Assembly (NCBI GenBank): GCA_944324855.1
Contig: CALUXY010000005.1
Coordinates: forward strand, 22,023 to 86,022
Origin: Candidatus Gastranaerophilales bacterium
Lineage (GTDB): Bacteria > Cyanobacteriota > Vampirovibrionia > Gastranaerophilales > Gastranaerophilaceae
DNA length: 64,000 nt
Direction of reading: 5' to 3'
Shown: piece after piece, positions 32,879 to 43,300 of the stretch
Layout of the letters: every line of letters starts with the position of its first letter
How positions within the stretch are numbered: position 1 is the stretch's first letter
The notes under the pieces: model-generated
Seen by the model: the letters and a program-made list of their open reading frames with translations, nothing else
The model's database searches: none
Told to the model about the DNA's origin: nothing
Made by a program: the position numbers and the translations under genes

Positions 32879-35701
32879 ATGGAAATAGAAGAAAAAGTTG
32901 AGTACAAAAAGACATTAAACCTACCTGAAACTACACTTGCAATGAGAGCAAATGCAACTGTCAGAGAGTTAGAAATTCAAAAATTCTGGGAAGAAAACAA
33001 TATTTATAACAAAATTATTGAAAACAAAGATAAAACAAATTCCTTTATTTTACATGACGGACCGCCGTACTTAAGTTCTGAAAAAATTCACGTCGGGACC
33101 GCATTAAATAAAATATTAAAAGATATTTTAATTAAATATAAATCACAACAAGGTTTTTATGCTCCTTATGTTCCGGGCTACGACGGACACGGGCTTCCGA
33201 TTGAAAATGCGGTTGTTAAAAATATAAAAGGGGGCAGAGAAGCACTTACACCTGCAGAATTAAGAGAAAAATGCAGAGAGTTTGCACATAAAAACTTAAA
33301 AGGACAAGAAAAAGAATTTAGAAGATTAGGGGTTTTAGGCAACTGGGAGCATCCATATCTTACAATTGATCCTGAATATGAAGCAGAACAGGTTAGAATA
33401 TTCGGTGACATGTATAAAAAAGGGTACATAGAAAAAGGATTAAAACCTGTTTACTGGTGTGCATCCTGCGAAACTGCACTTGCGGAAGCTGAGGTTGAAT
33501 ATGCAGATCACACTTCAACTTCTATTTACGTCAGATTCAAATTTGATGAAGAAGGGGTAAATAAAATAAATAAATTCATTGATACTCAAGGTAAAGATGT
33601 GTACGCAGTAATTTGGACAACAACCCCTTGGACAATCCCATCAAATATGGCAATAAGTTTACATCCTAGATTAGAATACACATTCTTTGAAAAAGATAAT
33701 GATATATATTTTGCCGCTCAAGAACTCTTGGGACAATTCTTAAATGGTGTTGGCTGGGAAGAATCAGAAATCAACGTTATAGGTTCTTGTTCAGGTCAGG
33801 ATTTAGAATTGTTAAATACAAAACATCCTTTGTATGACAGAAAATCTCCAATTATTTTAGGTGAACACGTAACAACTGATGCAGGTACAGGTGCGGTTCA
33901 TACAGCTCCGGGACACGGTCTTGAGGACTATGAAGTCGGATGTAAATATGGTATTGAAGTATTTTCACCGTTAGACAGCAAAGGGGTTTGGACTGAGATT
34001 GTCAATGATAAAGATTTGGAAGGTGTTCCGTATTATAAAGGAAACGCAATTGTTATTGAAAAGCTTAAAAATTGCGGAGCGTTACTTGCTCAAGATGATA
34101 TCCAGCACAGTTATCCTCACTGCTGGAGATGTAAACATCCCGTAATTTATAGAGCTACTCCTCAATGGTTTGTAAAAGTTGATAAATTCAGAAATAAAAC
34201 ACTTGATGCAATCAAAGGAGTAAAATGGATTCCGTCAAGCGGAGAAAACAGAATCGGAAACATGGTTGAAAACCGTTCTGATTGGTGTATTTCTCGTCAG
34301 CGTGCATGGGGTGTACCTATCCCTATTTTCTATTGTGAAGATTGCGGAGAAGTTATATGTACAGATGAAACCATTAACCACGTTGCAGAAGTATTTGAAA
34401 AAGAATCTTCTGATGCCTGGGTAAAATATGATGAAACAAAACTTTTACCGGAAGGATTTAAATGTCCGAAATGCGGTAAAACACATTTCAGGAAAGAAAA
34501 AGATATCATGGATGTATGGTTTGATTCAGGTTCATCCTGGAGAGCGGTTGTAGAAAAACGTGCCGATGAATTAGGACATACACCTGTCGATATGTACCTT
34601 GAAGGCTCTGACCAGCATAGAGGGTGGTTCCAATCATCACTTCTGACGTCTATTGCCTGCCAAGATAAATCACCGTACAAAGAAGTTTTGACTCACGGTT
34701 TTGTATTCGGGGAAGACGGCAGAAAAATGTCTAAGTCTTTAGGCAACTATATTAGACCTGATGATATTATTAAAACCTACGGAGCAGATATTCTTAGATT
34801 ATGGGCAGCATCCGTAGATTACAGAAACGATATCAAAATCGGAGATAATATTATAAAACAACTCGCGGAAATATTTAAGAAAACAAGAAATACTGCAAGA
34901 TTCCTGCTTGGTAATCTCTTTGATTTTAATCCTGCAGTTGATTATGTGAAATATGAAGAACTTAAAGATATAGATAAATTTGCGTTACACAAATTAAACA
35001 AAGTAGTAGACGAGGTAACAAAAGCATTTGACAGCTACGAGTTCTACAAATACTTCCAATGCTTGCAAAACTTTGCAGCGGTTGATTTAAGTTCATTCTA
35101 TCTGGATATTGTAAAAGACAGACTCTACACTGCCGGCAAAAAATCCATATCAAGAAGAGCTTGTCAGACTGTATTATATGAAACATTACAGGTATTAGTG
35201 AGAATCTTAACCCCTGTAATGCCTCATCAAGCAGAAGACATCTGGCAAAATACACCGGAATGCCAACGCTGCGGTTTAGAAAGTGCTCTATTACTTGATT
35301 GGCCAAAAGTTAACTCTGAATGGAACAATGAAAAACTCGAAGAAGATTTCACAAAAATCTTAAAAGCCAGAGAAGTTGTAACAAGAGCCATAGAACCACT
35401 TCGAGCAGATAAAAAAGTCGGAAGTTCTCTTGAAGTCGGAGTGTATGTAAAATCGGATACAGCTGCAGATGTTTTAAGAACAAACGAAAAAGATCTTTGC
35501 GATATATTTATTACATCACAAGCTTATGTATCAGATTCGGCTCCTGACAATGTTCTCAATGAGTATTCCGAAGATGATTATACTGTATGGGTTGTAAAAG
35601 CAGAAGGAGAAAAATGTGAACGCTGCTGGAAATATCGACAACTCGGCGAACACAAAGGATACGAAACAATTTGTTCTGAGTGTTATAACGCAATACAATA
35701 A
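32879..35701 (+). CDS. ileS: Isoleucyl-tRNA synthetase with altered HIGH motif
   Basis: A 940-residue class I synthetase, the usual length for bacterial IleRS. Present are His-Asp-Gly-Pro-Pro-Tyr (59-64), a catalytic KMSKS loop (616-620), the editing-domain opening Thr-Thr-Pro-Trp-Thr-Ile-Pro-Ser-Asn and a C-terminal zinc site Cys-Glu-Arg-Cys-Trp ... Cys-Ser-Glu-Cys. Odd points: the HIGH motif reads His71-Val-Gly-Thr74, the usual Tyr-Ala-Asn-Gly before it is Tyr-Leu-Ser-Ser with one extra residue, and the usual Trp-Asp-Cys/Thr-His-Gly is Tyr-Asp-Gly-His-Gly. The frame is intact around these sites. It should charge tRNA-Ile and edit valine. An AAGGAT site precedes the ATG. It ends at a strong terminator. 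Confidence 0.95.
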   Translation: MEIEEKVEYKKTLNLPETTLAMRANATVRELEIQKFWEENNIYNKIIENKDKTNSFILHDGPPYLSSEKIHVGTALNKILKDILIKYKSQQGFYAPYVPGYDGHGLPIENAVVKNIKGGREALTPAELREKCREFAHKNLKGQEKEFRRLGVLGNWEHPYLTIDPEYEAEQVRIFGDMYKKGYIEKGLKPVYWCASCETALAEAEVEYADHTSTSIYVRFKFDEEGVNKINKFIDTQGKDVYAVIWTTTPWTIPSNMAISLHPRLEYTFFEKDNDIYFAAQELLGQFLNGVGWEESEINVIGSCSGQDLELLNTKHPLYDRKSPIILGEHVTTDAGTGAVHTAPGHGLEDYEVGCKYGIEVFSPLDSKGVWTEIVNDKDLEGVPYYKGNAIVIEKLKNCGALLAQDDIQHSYPHCWRCKHPVIYRATPQWFVKVDKFRNKTLDAIKGVKWIPSSGENRIGNMVENRSDWCISRQRAWGVPIPIFYCEDCGEVICTDETINHVAEVFEKESSDAWVKYDETKLLPEGFKCPKCGKTHFRKEKDIMDVWFDSGSSWRAVVEKRADELGHTPVDMYLEGSDQHRGWFQSSLLTSIACQDKSPYKEVLTHGFVFGEDGRKMSKSLGNYIRPDDIIKTYGADILRLWAASVDYRNDIKIGDNIIKQLAEIFKKTRNTARFLLGNLFDFNPAVDYVKYEELKDIDKFALHKLNKVVDEVTKAFDSYEFYKYFQCLQNFAAVDLSSFYLDIVKDRLYTAGKKSISRRACQTVLYETLQVLVRILTPVMPHQAEDIWQNTPECQRCGLESALLLDWPKVNSEWNNEKLEEDFTKILKAREVVTRAIEPLRADKKVGSSLEVGVYVKSDTAADVLRTNEKDLCDIFITSQAYVSDSAPDNVLNEYSEDDYTVWVVKAEGEKCERCWKYRQLGEHKGYETICSECYNAIQ

Positions 35702-35720
35702 TAACTTTAATACAACAATC

Positions 35721-35750
35721 AAAAAGGGTGGTTTAATAACCACCCTTTTT
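35721..35750. terminator. Bidirectional rho-independent terminator between ileS and gpmI
   Basis: AAAAAGGGTGGTT (35721-35733) pairs over 13 bases with AACCACCCTTTTT (35738-35750), loop TAAT. The A and T flanks give a T tract in either direction, suiting the two convergent genes. Confidence 0.9.
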
Positions 35751-35775
35751 AAATACTAACAATTAAAATGCTTAA

Positions 35776-37305
35776 TTACTTAATTAAACTGTCACAGTCC
35801 ATTTCTTCCGGTTTTTTAATACCGAAAAGTTCAAGAACAGTTGGTGCAACATTACATAATGCACCGTCGGATTTTAATTCAATCTTGTGATCTGGATTGA
35901 TAACAACAAAAGGCACCATATTTGTTGTATGTGCAGTTTGCGGTTTTCCCGTTTCTTCGTCAATCATCATTTCGGCATTACCGTGATCCGCTGTTAAAAG
36001 CATTGTAACACCTTTTTCTCTGCACTTTTCAGCAATTTTGCCGACACACTCGTCAACAACCTTACAAGCTTTTGTGGCAGCTTCAATAACTCCGGTATGC
36101 CCAACCATATCAGGGTTAGCGAAATTAACAAGAATAAACCCGTACTCTTCATTGTCTAAAGCTTTAAGAACATTTTCGCACACTTCTCTTGCACTCATTT
36201 CAGGCTGCATATCATACGTTGGAACTTTTGGAGATGCAACGAGTTTCCGTGTTTCATGTGCTTGAGGTTCTTCAACACCACCGTTAAAGAAGAATGTAAC
36301 GTGCGCATATTTTTCGGTTTCCGCTGTTCTGAATTGCTTTATACCGTTTGCTTCCAAAACATCTCCTAATATATTTACCATCTTAGTTTTTTCAAAAGCA
36401 ACAGGGAAAGTAAATGTTGCATCATAACTTGTCATTGTGACATAGTAAATATTTTTAAGAACTTCTTTACGTTTAAAGCCGTCAAAATCTGCGAAATTAA
36501 TAGCCTTAGAAATCTCTCTGGCTCTATCTGGACGATAGTTGAAGAATATAACCGCATCATCACTTTTAATTCTTGAATCATCACCGTCAATTACTGTCGG
36601 TAGTACAAATTCATCAGTTTCGCCTTTTTCATAAGATTGTTTTACAGCCTCAACCGCAGAATTTGCGTGTATACCTTCGCCTAAAACTAAACAGTCATAA
36701 GCTTTTTCCACTCTATCCCATCTGTTGTCCCTGTCCATTACATAATAACGTCCGATAACAGATGCGATTTTCGGAAGACCATACTTTTTCAGTTCATCTT
36801 CAATTGGCTGCAAGTATTCGCAAGCACTGGCAGGCGGAGTATCTCTGCCGTCTAAGAAGGCGTGAACGTATACTTTTTTCAAACCATTTTCTGCCGCCAT
36901 TTTTATCAACGCTTCTAGGTGTTCTAATGAAGAATGAACACCGCCTGTTGAAACAAGTCCATATATATGCAGTGCAGAATTATGGGTTTTAGCGTGGTTA
37001 ATAGCTGCCAAAAACTTTTCATTCTTAAAGAATGAACCATCTTTAATACTTCTGTTAATCTTTGATAAATCCTGATAGACAATTCTGCCGGCACCAAGGT
37101 TTAAATGTCCGACTTCTGAATTCCCCATCTGCCCTGCAGGTAACCCTACATACTCACCATCTGCGTGAATTTTTGTAGATGCTTCATCTTTTATTAATTC
37201 CGGAACGTTAACTGGATGCGCAAGCATTGTTGCATCATGTTCAGGGTGTCCGGCATTACTTATCCCCCAACCATCCATAATACATAATAATACTCTTTTT
37301 GCCAT
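35776..37305 (-). CDS. gpmI: 2,3-bisphosphoglycerate-independent phosphoglycerate mutase
   Basis: A 509-residue alkaline-phosphatase-fold enzyme of glycolysis that interconverts 3- and 2-phosphoglycerate using two Mn ions. Visible are the metal ligand in Met-Asp-Gly-Trp-Gly (Asp11), the phosphoserine Ser63 in Gly-Asn-Ser-Glu-Val-Gly-His, Asp-Gly-Arg-Asp-Thr-Pro-Pro, Arg-Pro-Asp-Arg-Ala-Arg-Glu, and Thr-Ala-Asp-His-Gly-Asn-Ala-Glu near the C-terminus. The frame can start at a GTG at 37332, but the ATG at 37305 has AGGAAGAG 5 bases upstream and yields the normal N-terminus. It is a single-gene unit, ending at the terminator shared with ileS. Confidence 0.95.
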   Translation of the reverse strand: MAKRVLLCIMDGWGISNAGHPEHDATMLAHPVNVPELIKDEASTKIHADGEYVGLPAGQMGNSEVGHLNLGAGRIVYQDLSKINRSIKDGSFFKNEKFLAAINHAKTHNSALHIYGLVSTGGVHSSLEHLEALIKMAAENGLKKVYVHAFLDGRDTPPASACEYLQPIEDELKKYGLPKIASVIGRYYVMDRDNRWDRVEKAYDCLVLGEGIHANSAVEAVKQSYEKGETDEFVLPTVIDGDDSRIKSDDAVIFFNYRPDRAREISKAINFADFDGFKRKEVLKNIYYVTMTSYDATFTFPVAFEKTKMVNILGDVLEANGIKQFRTAETEKYAHVTFFFNGGVEEPQAHETRKLVASPKVPTYDMQPEMSAREVCENVLKALDNEEYGFILVNFANPDMVGHTGVIEAATKACKVVDECVGKIAEKCREKGVTMLLTADHGNAEMMIDEETGKPQTAHTTNMVPFVVINPDHKIELKSDGALCNVAPTVLELFGIKKPEEMDCDSLIK

Positions 37306-37387
37306 AATAATCTCTTCCTTTTCTTTTGCCACAATTTTATCAAGAAAGAGTTATGATATCAAGTAAACAACAATAATAGAATAGAGA

Positions 37388-40300
37388 TTATTCATCAACA
37401 TAAGAAATTTGCAACGCTTCAGAGTTATTTTTTAATGCGTTACTAAGTTTAGCATTATTGTACTCTTGAAACTCTTTAAACTTACCTTTATAAATCTCCA
37501 GTTCTTTACGAGCATCAGAATATTCAGGAATATCAAGCTTATTAATCAAGTTATAAATTAGCGGAATTAAATTCAGTTTTGTTTGAATTTTGGCGATATC
37601 ACTATTTGCACGTTCACCAACATCAGCCATTGCTTTATTCATACATTGAGCAACCACAACAGACTTCGGCAAATCAGGGTTTGCGCCTATCACAGATTTA
37701 GCAGTATCTAAAGCATTAAGATATATTTTGACATCATTCTTTCTTCCCATCTTATCAGTTTTTTGAATGATATCTTTTTTCGCATCATCAATTTTTTGAT
37801 TGTAATTGACATCCTTATCAAAATCATCAGCTGTCAATACTTTAATTGCATTATTAACAATACCTGCTTCCTTGTTTGTTGTACCAAGAATAGAAACCAT
37901 ATTATCGACATCTTTTTTAGTCTTTTCAGTATCAAAGATTTTATTTTGACCTTTTAAGAACTTATCTGCAAGACCAAGCTGATTTATAAACATAACAGCA
38001 GTTTCATCGTTATTGCCGACAACAAGATTTCTTACAATATAATCTATTGAAAGTTCACTATCCATAGATAATGGCTCTTTTGATGTGCTCTGTAAAAAGA
38101 AAGGAACATCAAAATCCGAGAATTTTTCAGCAACTGCTGCCGCATTTCCTGTTGATATAGCTCCCATTAAAGTCTCCTGCATTTCAACCAAACTCGCAAC
38201 TTCCATTGCAGATACAAGAGAACTGTTCTTCAAATCAAATTCTGTTTTTGCCTTAGTTACAGTTAATTTATCTGATGAATTTAGCGGACCATCTTTGGCT
38301 GATAATAAAAGATACTCATCAAGAAGTTCCAATGGATAATTCAACATATGATATTTTTTATAGTCATTTAAAAATTTATCATGAGCAGCTGCAGCATTTT
38401 CTTCGTTATATTTATCATTATTTTTCATCGCAAACTTAACCGTATCATTAACAGAAGAAACTATTGCCTGTTGATATTCAGGTTTTATATTTCCTTTCAC
38501 AAATAAATTTGTTGACTTATCAATATCAGAAAGCGTTTTATTGATGTTATTTTTAAGCTTTTCATCCAATAAAGTAGTTTTATTCAAAACTTGAATAGTA
38601 TTAGATAATTTCTTAACGGTTTTATCATTTGTATCAACAAAACCTGACAATGTTTCATTAATTTCAGATTTTTTGAGCTTAGTTTCTGAATTAATTAGAT
38701 TTCGCATTGAATCAGCAAAATCCGCTTTTTGATTATCAGGAACCATCCCAAAAACATTCGTTAATAAATCCGTACAGACTTTTGAAGATTGTTCTTTAAG
38801 GAATTTATTATCATCAGCAACTGTTTTTAGTTGTTTCATTGACATAATATTTTCACTCAAGCCGTTTAAATAATTGCTTTTGGTTATTGAATAATTCTTT
38901 TTAGGAATAGAATATTTATCTATACCAGCTGATAAAGTATTCATACGTATGATAGTATCATGACGTGTATCGCCTGATTTTAGTTCTTCTTTAATCCAAT
39001 TATTAGCATCTTCACGAAGATTATTTTGATAACGTTTTGGTATATTCATCAATATGCCATTAAATAATATTTTTAAAGACGTTAAGTCATCTTTTATACT
39101 ATTTTTCAAATCTTGTTCCGTATTGAGAATCTTTAACCCTTTCATTTGTCTATCTAAATCAGAGAATGCATTTTTATAATCCGAGCCGGATGAGTTTTTA
39201 TCCAACTCCAGAAGTTTCATTGCCGAATCATTTAAAGATTTACTTGACGCATCCCCATATGTCAGGGTAACAAATGTACCTGTAAGATTATTTATATTCT
39301 TAAGCTGTTTTGTAGATAATTTTCCGCTATCAGGCAAATTCCTAATAACAGAAGAAAGTTCATCGTACAAGCCGTATACTCTTAAAGTATTTTTCTTTAA
39401 ATTAATACTTTCAAGCACATTTAGCGTTGCATTGGTAATAGACTCTCCTTGTTCATCAATCTTCTTTTTATCTATTACATCAATTTTTGGATACGCAGGA
39501 GTTGCTCCGTAATTTCTAAGAGCTTCATCTTTATGTTTATTAAACATTTTTTCGTATCCTAATACCTGCAGAGAAAAGTAGTAATCACGATATAAGTCAT
39601 CAAAAGTTCTCTGACCTTTATAAGCCACACCTTGCTCATGCTTATAAAGTTTATGATATTTATAACTAGGCTTTGTTTCAGAAAGTGTTATATCTTTTAG
39701 AAGTTCTTGCTGAAACATAACATTTCTGACCGTTGATTCAGTTTTCTCATCAGAAGCTTTAAAACGTCTGAGCATTTCATAACCTGTATAATCTTTTATT
39801 GCAAGATCCTCATGTTTTACATCAGAAGTTTCGTTCATAAATTCATCTGTTGTCATATCTTGCAAACGTCGATACTCATTAGCGAAATCAGCATTTGTTT
39901 CAGGATTATATTTTTTGTCAATATATTTTGTAATTGCTTTGAATTTAGTTGAAGTATTATTTATATCTGATTCATTGAAATACAATGCATCAGAAAGAGA
40001 GTTTGTAAGTTTTTCTCGTATATCTTCTTTTGCCAATTTTGAGTTTTCAGATTCCGGTACAACATCATCAAAACTCTTTAATGTTTTATTAACTGCAAAA
40101 TCTATTGTATGTTTCAAACTGCCGTCAAATTGTTCCCTGTCAGTTTTGTCATAAACAATTGATTTTTTCAAAATTTTGTCTTTATCGTTATTATCAATTT
40201 CAATATGATATTTGTCTAATGCACCTGAAATTATCTCATTAAGTTTATTTACATTTTTATCCGTGATATATGCATTCAAAATTTCAGGTTCTTTTGCAAA

Positions 40301-43300
40301 AGCATAATTAAAATAACTTCTTGCATTATTATCTCGTTCTTTTTCAAAGCCTTTTACTTCTGCAAGAGTTTCAGCCTTAGCCAAATTTTTCCAATTCACC
40401 CCGTTAGGGAAGGAACGAACTAAAGCAGCCTTTTCAAAATTAACCTTTATAGTATCATTATCAGGGAGTGCATCATAATCTGCCTTTGAATCAATACCTT
40501 TATTAAAAGGGGTTGAATCAAGACGTTTGACCATCTTGTTATATTGTCTTGAATACTCAGAACCGGCATGTTTACATCTTTCTATCGAAGCTTTAATTTC
40601 ATCCTGAGTCATTTCTCCGGCCAAATAAGTAAAATTATCAAGATAATTTGTCGGTGATATAAATACATTATCCCTGATTGATGCAGCCGCACGTTTTATA
40701 CTGCCGTCAGTTCCCGGAAGAATCATATCAAATACAGTTGCGAATTTGTAACCACTCGTATCTCCGGATAATTTTCTTAACTGTTTGTTTTCAATATGAT
40801 TTGGAGCGGCATAGCCTGTTTTATACTTCAAATCATCAACATAATTTCCGTTCCGATATTTATTATTTGTTATATAACCGGTTTCGCCGCCTCTTATATC
40901 GCTGTAATCAGTATGCAGCTCACCATCAGAACCTTTCCAGACATTTTCTAATTCAGAAGCACCCCAGCTATTATCATGGTAAAGTACATCTTTACCATTC
41001 ACCGGAGATATTTCTGCAACATACTGGGCATGAGCCCCCATACGGTTATGGAAAACTGACGTTCCGGATATCGCAGAATACGGAGTATTTTTTATCTTAT
41101 CTATTGCTTTATCTAAATCAAGAGTAGATTGATACCTTCTATCCGTCATTTGCTGAATAATTTTTACTTCCTGGTCTTGAGCCATACCGCCTGTTTTTTG
41201 GTGTACCCAGTAACGTCCGGTTGACACACCTGTTTTTCTGGAACTTTCTTCCAGAGGTTTCCTGATTTCACCAAGTACAAATGCGGTTTCTTTATTCACT
41301 TCGGAATACATTTGGTTAATTGATTTACTGATGCGCTTTAAAGTTTCCTTTTCAGGTTTTGAGAACTTATATAATGATGGATCAGAAATTTTACCTTGAC
41401 GGCTTGAAAATTCATCTTGAGAACGAAGCTTATCTATCTTATCAAATCTATCTCTGAACGGTATCAAATCTTTTTCTGAAATAACTTCTCCGTTTCTCTC
41501 CATTTTTTTAATAACAGCATCTTCCGGTTCAGGCGAATTTAAAGTATTACCGTATTTATCTTGTACATTCATAATTTGCCTTACAAAAGAAATATTTGCA
41601 GACATATTATTGAATTCTTTGCCTACTTCCACTAACTTTGCTTTAGATTCTTCAATAGGAGTTACATCCGATAAATCATTCGCCTGATTAAAATTCTGCA
41701 TTATTCCGGCATTCATTTCATCATTTGGGTTTAAAAAGGCATTAAATACTACATTATAAACACCCGCACAGGTTTGAAGCTGATTTTTATTACCGATTTT
41801 ATTATAAATTTCAGTATACTGTTTATTGTCAGCACCTTTTAACAGTATGTTTTCGAATTTACTATACTCTTTTAAAACTCTGTTTTTGTCCGGATGTTCA
41901 AAACCAAGCATAAAGGAAGAATCTTTTATTGTTTCTTTATCTCCACCTTCAACAGATTGTTTTAAACCTGTAACATCAGATAACAGAAAATCTTGACGGC
42001 TCTCAAAACCTAATGAATTATAAATGCTATCTAGTCCATCTGTTAATATTGAATCAACTCCGGCCTTCAACTCTGTCAAAGCACCAACAACTTCTTCTTT
42101 TTTCGGTTCAATTCCGAGAACATTTGAAAAATGATTGATATAATCCTTATCTCCGGTTTTATCAACATACTTTATCACTTTTTCCATATTCTGTGACAAC
42201 AGTGTATCTTGATCCGGAATATCATATTTAATCATCTTATCAGTCAAATAATCCGAATCATTAAGAGATACTTTAACATGATTTCTATATGCAGCGGCAG
42301 CCTCATATAGTACACGATTTTTTGAGGCATTGACAGCTTGGGAAGAATGCGGTTTCAAGTTATTTTCAACACCGGCATACTCTTCAATTAATTCATTTAC
42401 CTTAGGGGCATTATTTTCAAGCTGTTTTGTATCAACCCTATCTTTAAATGTATCAGATAAAAACGCTTTTATTTTACGCTCTTTCATTATTGATTCTTCG
42501 TTAGGAATAAAGCCATACTTTTTAATATTATCTGGCATTTTATCAATATCAGAAGAGGTTCTTTGTCTTAAATTTATAAGTTTATCAGCAGAAGAATGAA
42601 GTTCCTCTTTTGAAATATCAGGAACAATATTTGAAAGATTTGATTTGATAAGATTATTAATTTTGTGTATGTATTCTAAATTCTTATCATTAGTTTGATA
42701 CCTTTTTTCAGTACTAATATTTTGCTTGAGCTGCATTTTTTTTGCAGCACCTATTGCTTCTTTTGATTTTAAAAGCGCCTGATAATATTGCTGCTTTGTT
42801 GCAATATTTTTATCAGTCGGAATTACATAGCGTTCATCAGAATTTACTCCAAAATTTTCTTTGTCAAACGGTACGTAATAAGATTTTTGAACACTTGTAG
42901 AATCATACATACCGCCAATATTCATCCACTGAGTAGTAGATGCATCAACTATACGATATCCTTTTTTCTCCGCATCGTTAAAGTCAACAAAAGTTTTTTT
43001 AACAGGGACTTTAACACCTTTTCCGATTTGTGTTTTATCATAAACCATGATATTAGGAGAATCATCCAATTCGGAAAGCAAACTATCAACATAGTTAGGT
43101 TTATCTTCATATGAAGTTAATTTTCGTACAATTGATATCGCCGCACACATACCATGGTGCTTCTGGTTAATAGCTTTCGTATTAGGAACTTTTGATTCCG
43201 GAGTATTTATAACCAGGTCATTAATCATCTCCGCAAATACTTTTGTCTTTTTATTCTCAAGCTGCGGATTAATTTTATAATCCGGACTCAAGAAATAATC

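Noticed and set aside
33060..33112. Frameshift or assembly error in the ileS HIGH region
   Set aside because: The frame is continuous on both sides and the surrounding residues align normally; a simple base error could not explain the several linked changes.
40678..41127. 149-codon plus-strand frame inside the giant gene
   Set aside because: It lies antisense to a continuous 2150-codon frame that contains the His and Asn-Ser-Trp-Gly motifs; the composition is that of a shadow frame.
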